DNA from: Chamaecyparis obtusa
Taxonomy: Eukaryota; Streptophyta; Pinopsida; Cupressales; Cupressaceae
Length of the DNA stretch: 64,000 nucleotides
NCBI GenBank assembly: GCA_027943335.1
Contig: BSBK01001302.1
Coordinates: forward strand, 310,001 to 374,000
Reading direction: 5' to 3'
Below, in pieces: positions 58,295 through 64,000 of this stretch. The notes beneath the pieces were generated by a model. It made no database searches, was not told the DNA's origin, and saw nothing but the letters and a program-made list of their open reading frames with translations. Position numbers and translations under genes: made by a program. How positions within the stretch are numbered: position 1 is the first letter of the stretch; each line of letters begins with the position of its first letter.

Positions 58295-59500
58295 GTACCT
58301 TCTCTATATTTGCTTCTTGTCATCATGCCCGCTTGTTTATTTCCTAAGATTTAGTTCTCAAGATGGTGTCTTCTGAAAATTTTTGCTAGTATTTGATCTC
58401 TTCTTTGTTGTTCATTCTTCTCAAGTTCATTAGATTGCTCTGTAGGTCCTTCCTGATTGTCGGTTCCTCTATGTTGTTCATCGATATTTTTCTCTTGTTC
58501 CTCAGTCAACTCAGCCTACGGCTTTGATAGGTACTCTAGATGTTCAATATAAGTAAATCTATCATAGTCTTCCAGTTCTTTGTTACTTTCTTCACCATTC
58601 CTATCATCAAATTCATCAACTTGAACATTTTCACTTTCAATCATTTGTTAGTCACTTTGTTTAGACACTTATATTCTTTACTCTTAGTGGAATACCCAAG
58701 GAATATTCCTTCATAACCTTTTGAGTCAAATTTACCATTTCTTTCATCTTTTAGAATAAAACACTTACTACCAAAAATTCTGAAATAACTTTTTGTTGGT
58801 TTATGGCCAAACCATAACTCATAGTGTGTCTTTTTAGTGTCCTTCAGTTGTACTTAGTTTAAAACATAAACAATAGTGTAGACTGCTTCCCTCCAATATG
58901 TTTGAGCAACATTCTTCTAAATCATCATTGTCTGTGCACAATCAACAATTGACCTATTTCTTCTTTCAGCAATCCCATTTTGTTGGGGTGTCCTCAGTGC
59001 AGAGACTTGTCTCTTTATCCCATGCTCATTGCAAAAATTAGTGAATTCATCTAAAACAAACTCACCACCTCAGTCAAATCTTAAACAGTTTATTTCCTTA
59101 CCAGTTTCTTTCTCTACCTTTGCTTTGTACCATTTAAATATTGTAAATGCTTCAGATTTCTCTTTTAAGAACATAGTAGTCATCAGTCTCGTATAATCAT
59201 CAACAAACAAAATGAAATAATTATCTCCATAATAGCTCTGAGTTTTCATAGGACCACATAGGTCTATATGAACCAGCTCCAATATTTTCTTTGTTGAGTA
59301 ATATTTTATTTTAAATCTATACTTAGTCATCTTACCTTTCTGACATTGATGACACATTGCATGATCCAGTTTTGATTGGCTAGGTAGACCTCTAACCTTT
59401 TTCTTCTTGCTAATCTCGATCATGTTATCAAAATTGACATGACATAGCCTTCTATTCCACAACCATGCATCTTCACTATTCATTACTAAATAGGTAGACT
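58295..59500 (-). pseudogene. Element G integrase, decayed
   Basis: In minus-strand order it shows DAWLWNRRLCHVNFDNM (GAG-pre-integrase), CHQCQKGK (zinc part), VHIDLCGPMKTQSYYGDNYF, ILFVDDYTRLM, INCLRFD, QNGIAERRNRS, YFRIFGSKCFI and GIFLGYSTKSKEYKC. This is a Copia integrase with scattered stops. It is cut at 58294 by element D, so RT and RNase H of G would lie left of the window. It is related to the integrases of C and H but clearly diverged. Confidence 0.9.
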
Positions 59501-59940
59501 CATTATTATCAAGGTGAAATAAATTACCTCTTATTTGTGCTCTTGTTCCAACAAGTTTACCTCCATCATCAAAATCTTTACTCTCCTGCTCTCAAAAGCA
59601 ACTCAGTGACCTGAATTGTTTAGAGGAGCCATACTTATCAAATTATAGTTTAGTCCTTCAACCTAATAAGCATTTTCAATTTTATTCTATCATTAATCAA
59701 TAAAATTCCTTTTCTTCTTACCATACAGGGTGTATCATTACCTATCCTTACTGATCCTCCATTGTATTGCTCAAGATGATCAAATTTCTCTTCATCACCA
59801 GTCATGTGATGTGTACAGCCACTGTCAATAATCCATGTATTATTCTTATCAACTTTAGAAATAAGTGTTGTTTCTACATACCTTTCTTCCTCTTCCGAGT
59901 CATCCTTCATTGCAACAAACACTACTTCAACATCATCATC
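59501..59940 (-). pseudogene. Element G protease region
   Basis: It reads MFVAMKDDSEEEERYVET then NTWIIDSGCTHHMTGDEEKF, where the Copia D-S-G protease triad is intact, and YNGGSVRIGNDTPCMVRR. A frameshift follows near 59660 before the pre-integrase domain. Confidence 0.85.
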
Positions 59941-60079
59941 AGTATCAGTATCTGCATTATTGTCCTCAGCTATGTAACATACCTTCTTACCTTTATCATT
60001 ACTATCTCAATTTTCTCTACTGTTGTGTTGGTAACTTATGTTACTTCTTCTTCCATAGCTTCCTTCACCAGATTGGTCT

Positions 60080-60900
60080 TAGTTTGTATCTTCTTCTTTC
60101 TTGTTTGGACATCTGGCAGCAATATGTCCAATCTCTTTACAATTAAAATATGCTAAAGGTAACTTACCCTATATCTACCTTTACCTTTGAGAAGTCTTCA
60201 GGCCATAAGAGCTTTTAGCTCATCAAGTTATTCATTAGTGCAACTGTCACTATCATATTTATTGCTAGATTTAACAATCCTCAAAGAAGTCATGAAACTA
60301 GACTCAACTGTCGGTACAACACTACTATCAAAATTATTCAATTCAAATGTAGTTATCTTACCAATCAGATTGTCAAGTGCAAGAGCATTGGAAAGTATAG
60401 ATCTCATTTCATGTATGGTAGAAATTCTGATTGCATATGCAGGTAATAGGGTTCTTAAGATTTCATTTATAACACCTCCAAATCCTCGAATAGCATTCAC
60501 TACCTCTTTAATTTAGTTTGAGTACTATACAATATTTTCTAATCCTTTCATCTTCATGTCATTGAATCTCCCTCTTAGGATTTTAGCTCTAGCTCTTTTG
60601 ACATTTACATCTCCACCATACGCTAATGAAAGTTTCTCCCATATCTCTTTAACAGAAAGACGGTCCTTGATATCTTCAAATTCTGCATCAGTCAAAGCAG
60701 CAACAATCTCCATCATTGTAAGATTATGTTGATGTCTATCTCTTAGCATCAAGTGTTAAAGGTCCAGTGGGCGGTGCAAGGTAGCCATTGTCTAGTATTG
60801 GGAGGGCTAAATTCCCAATTCCAAATATGTGTAATCTCATCCAACTTTGCCATATAGAGAAGTTGTCTTTCTTAAGCTTAGGCACATCCCTCTTATACAT
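60080..60900 (-). pseudogene. Element G gag
   Basis: It begins MYKRDVPKLKKDNFSIWQSW and continues, after a frameshift near 60750, with IVAALTDAEFEDIKDRLSVK, EIWEKLSLAYGGD and GRFNDMKMKG, a Copia UBN2-type gag. The zinc knuckle near 60100-60150 reads AYFNCKEIGHIAARC, with the first Cys changed to Tyr. Several stops are present. Its primer-binding site and LTR start follow at 60951-60966. Confidence 0.85.
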
Positions 60901-60950
60901 TTTGTTGATCTTTTTGCTGAAGTCCTTTAAACTCTATTCCAAGAAACCAA

Positions 60951-61068
60951 TTCTCTGATACTAATTATTAGAGTAATTGAGGGGGGGGGGAATTAGTTAG
61001 ATCAGTTATCCCATAATCCCTTATTCAAAATGTATCTCTAAAAACAATTTCAACAAATCAGTTTCATG
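60951..61068 (-). mobile_element. Primer-binding site and truncated 5' LTR start of element G
   Basis: CTCTGATACTAAT (one change from the usual site) is followed by an LTR start TATTAGAGTAATTGAGG, with TG mutated to TA, then a G-run and the shared AATTAGTTAG words. The LTR is cut after about 100 bases by element H. Confidence 0.65.
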
Positions 61069-62004
61069 TGTTTATCCAGTGGAGCCGACAGAGATTATAT
61101 TGGTTCATGATTTTTGCCTATCATCTCAGTATGCACCCTTGGATTTACGCTTAGTAAAGAGTTAAGGACATTTGGTTAAGAGTGCATGATTCATCTTGAG
61201 GAGTAAGTTATAATTATTTTGGTGGAGCCGACCAGTGTGTAGCTATCAGTTATTGTTATTAATTTGGATAGGTCCTAGATTGTGCTACATGCTTAGTTAA
61301 GCTGAAAGATTTTTTATTAGAGCATGTTATTGTTTCTTCTTTATGATTTCAAGGTGGTTCTAACAGGCCGATTTGATTATATCATTTAGAGGAAAGATAT
61401 TTATAGCTCGTAATTTTTTATCACTATAGTGTGGCAAGAAAGACAAGAAAGAAGTCCAGAGTAGAGAGTGCAAAGCATTGTTCCATCAAGAAGAGGTCTA
61501 TGTGACATAGAAGATTCATTATTCTATTCATTGGAACTGATCAGGATAGTAGGTCTACAACACAATTCACCGAGATCTAGATATAGTGCATATCTGTTAT
61601 CAGAAGGTTACAACCATCGCCCTTTGAGTAGTGATCTCCCAGATAGTGCATCCTCACCCCTAACAAGGTCAATCATAAAAGATTCCTAACAAGGTTTGAC
61701 CTTTGAATAGGTCATTGTACTTCATGCATTGAAAATATCAACTCCTAACAAGGTTGTAAGATCTTCTAACAAGGATCATTATACTCTAGTGCAATTTATT
61801 AGTGGGTGTTAATTCCCACTAGGGTTTTTACCTATTTGGGTTTCCCTATAACCAAAAGATTAGTGTTGTGTTCAAGTGTTATTTCATTATTTTTATGCTT
61901 TGATGTTTAAGTATACTTAATTGGATAAAGAATTGAAAATTGTAGATAACTGATTCACCCCCCCCCCCCCCCCTCTCAGTTATCTCTTGGGACTATTCCT
62001 AACA
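61069..62004 (+). mobile_element. 5' LTR of Copia element H
   Basis: The end is clear: ACTGATTCACCCCC, a long C-run, CTCTCAGTTATC, then GACTATTCCTAACA directly before a primer-binding site. The hairpin AGATAACTGA (61944-61953)/TCAGTTATCT (61976-61985) is perfect. The start is less certain; TGTTTATCCAGTGGAG near 61069 is my choice because sequence before it belongs to G. At about 936 bp it is shorter than the other Copia LTRs here. Confidence 0.7.
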
Positions 62005-62021
62005 TTGGTATCAGAGCCAAG
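62005..62021 (+). other. Primer-binding site of element H
   Basis: TTGGTATCAGAGCCAAG follows the LTR end directly and complements initiator-Met tRNA. Confidence 0.92.
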
Positions 62022-62060
62022 TGCCTCAAAGAGAAAATTTTATAGCTTGAGGTTGATTAG

Positions 62061-62940
62061 ATGGTGTTCTTTAGAAAAGATAGTCCTAATTTTGATGAAG
62101 AGAATTATCTTGATTAGAAGAACAAGATGGTGACACATTTGCAGTGTATAGCTATTGAAGTTTTTGATGTGACTATAAAAAATGTTAGTATTCCCACTCT
62201 TGAAGACCTTGAAAAAGAAGATGCTATTAGCAAGCAAAAGGATTTGTTTCATTAGAATGCAATAGCAAAAGAAGCTCTTATCAGCGCACTATCAGATAGT
62301 GAGTTTTTAGAGATAAAGAAAGTTGACACAACTTACAAGATATGGAAGTACCTAGAAGACATGTTTGAAGGAGATATACAAGCCAAGAATGCATGTAGAA
62401 GGACATGGAAGAAAATATACAATAAATTGGAGATGTTCCCTAATGAAGACATTAGAGCCTACAATCAGAGGATCAATGAAGTAGTTGCTGGAATAAGAAA
62501 CAATGGTGGAGATATTTTGAAGGAAGACATTATGGATAAGTTGACAGCTACTCTTACAGTAGATATGCATTGAAGATCCACATTCTTGAGGAGACCATGC
62601 AGCTTATAGCTAACTTCAAGAGAGAGACTTTGATTATCAAGATTGCAGCTTTTGAGATTTCAAATCTGAAGACAGAGCCTAAAAGTGAGACAGTGTTCAA
62701 AGCATCAGTCTATGGTAAAAAATCTTTAACTACCTCTAGTAATTTTGATGATGAATATGAGAACAAAGAGATAGATAATATCATTGCTATGATTGCTAAG
62801 AAAGAAAGAAAGGGAAAAGGAAATTATGAAGGTTAGTTACCTTTCAAATGTTTCTCATGTAATAAGGTTGGTCATTTTGCATCTAAGTGTCCTACAAGAG
62901 TTAAGAAGTTCATTACTAACTACAAGCCTAAGTATAGAAA
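62061..62940 (+). pseudogene. Element H gag
   Basis: It starts near MVFFRKDSPNFDEENYLD and continues VTHLQCIAIEVFDVTIKNV, EALISALSDSEFLEIKKVD, TYKIWKYLEDMFEGDIQAK and NEVVAGIRNNGG, a UBN2-type Copia gag. A frame change occurs near 62570. The zinc knuckle CFSCNKVGHFASKC (about 62849-62890) is intact. TAG codons stand where Trp or Gln is expected. Confidence 0.88.
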
Positions 62941-64000
62941 AGAATGTTACTATGTTGAAGGAGTTTTAGATGATGATTCAGTTGAAGAGGAAATTGGATT
63001 TGTGGCTATTGAAGAAATGGAGAAAATGTTTGATGAAATGGATCTTGAAGAAGAGAAGAAAGAGCAAGAGCTAGCATTAATTCCACAAGCAGATATAAGA
63101 ATAAATTGGATCATTGATAAGAGTTGTTCACATCACATGAGAGGTGATAAAGATAGATTTGTTCATCTAGACAAATACAAAGGTGGTATGGTTAGATTTG
63201 GAGATAACACTCCTAAGCCTATAATTGGTAGGGGAGCTATTACTTTGGATAGAAAGAATAATACAGATGATATTCTCTATGTTGATGGTTTGTAGCATAA
63301 CCTTCTTAGTGTTGGGCAGTTGCTTGACAAAGGTTATCAGTTGGAGTTCAAAGAAAACAATTGCATCATTAACAATAAGGATGGTGTTATGATTGCATCT
63401 AGTTCAAAGACTAAAGGTAATGTTTTTTAGCTTAATTCTGAAGCAAGTTATTTTGTTGCTAAAGTAGATGACAGTTGGTTATGGCATAAAAGACTTTGTC
63501 ATCTCAATTTTGACAACATAGTGAAGATAAGGAATGTTAAGGCAATAAGAGATCTACCTAGCATAGAAAAGCTAGTTGATACTATATGCAGGGAATGTGT
63601 TATGGGAAAGCATGTGAGAAATCCATCCAGGAGCAAGCAGAATTTAGCAGAGAATAAGTTGGATTTGATTCATACAGACCTATGTGGACCTACTCAAACA
63701 AGATCATACTATGGATAAAGGTACTTCATTTTTTTTGTAGATGATTATTCTAGAATGATCTAGGTTGCATTATTGAAAGATAAGTCATAAGCATTTGAGA
63801 AGTTCACAATATTCAAAGCTAGAATCTAGACTAAAGATTAAGTGTCTTAGATCAGATAGAGGAAGAGAATTCACCTTTGAAAGATTCTATAAGTACTACG
63901 AATAACATGGCATAAAGAGACAGTTGAGTGCACCTAGAACCCCTTAGCAAAATGAGATTGTAGATAGAAGGAATAGGATTATCCTTGATACAACACATAC
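62941..64000 (+). pseudogene. Element H protease and integrase, running off the window
   Basis: This shows INWIIDKSCSHHMRGDKDRF (protease region; D-S-G has become D-K-S, so inactive), HNLLSVGQLLDKGYQLEF, SWLWHKRLCHLNFDNIV, CRECVMGKHVRN, LIHTDLCGPTQTRSYYG and FFVDDYSRMI. About nine in-frame stops interrupt it. It is the plus-strand counterpart of C's integrase, with nearly the same motif spacing. RT and RNase H lie beyond the right edge. Confidence 0.9.

Overview
This is plant nuclear DNA from a large, transposon-filled genome. The evidence is Copia and Gypsy LTR retrotransposons primed by initiator-Met tRNA, a chromodomain Gypsy element, and a plant-type CACTA (En/Spm) transposon whose transposase has the plant-specific domain order. 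The density of old, nested insertions suggests a gymnosperm or another giant plant genome, but nothing here fixes the species. I see no ordinary host gene, rRNA or tRNA.

Nearly everything is one nest of insertions that can be unpicked from target-site duplications (TSDs). G is a minus-strand Copia element (58295-61068 is its 5' part). D (LTR 8922-9583 plus 57937-58294, minus strand) sits in G. C, an autonomous Copia (9584-57931, TSD CAAAA), sits in D's LTR. B, a gag-only Copia-like element (13247-54982, TSD ACTTA), sits in the integrase/RT region of C. I, a Gypsy chromovirus (21296-54931, TSD about TGTTG), sits in B's 5' LTR. A 27,247-bp CACTA transposon (23581-50827, TSD TGA) sits just after the protease motif of I. 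A 2-kb probable solo LTR (26492-28518, TSD TTGTC) sits in the CACTA. That is seven layers. On the left, LTR E cuts the gag of D, and element A (a plus-strand relative of B) occupies 1-5744. On the right, plus-strand Copia H starts in the LTR of G and runs off the window.

The CACTA element is the most interesting part. Its plus-strand coding core (30.5-38.8 kb) gives three gene models whose exon phases close. First is a 10-exon TNP2/TNPD transposase of 1,125 codons with one TGA. Second is a small SET-domain protein of 262 residues. Third is a 12-exon, 492-codon protein resembling the plant TNPA/Transposase_24 class, with one TGA. The SET gene is inside the transposon, on the same strand, between the two transposase-type genes. 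The start codons of the second and third models lie just downstream of splice acceptors, which suggests alternative splicing from one promoter as in maize En/Spm. The core is flanked by kilobases of hairpin-forming subterminal repeats, GCGAC-rich ends, and a few possible captured gene fragments.

The other notable system is the A/B family. These are LTR elements with a gag bearing up to four zinc knuckles and a second long ORF of about 1,068 codons that I cannot assign; they show no protease, integrase or reverse transcriptase. Several LTR families here share a stem-loop with a C-rich loop (element strand) just before the primer-binding site. Its stem sequence differs between families but stays paired.
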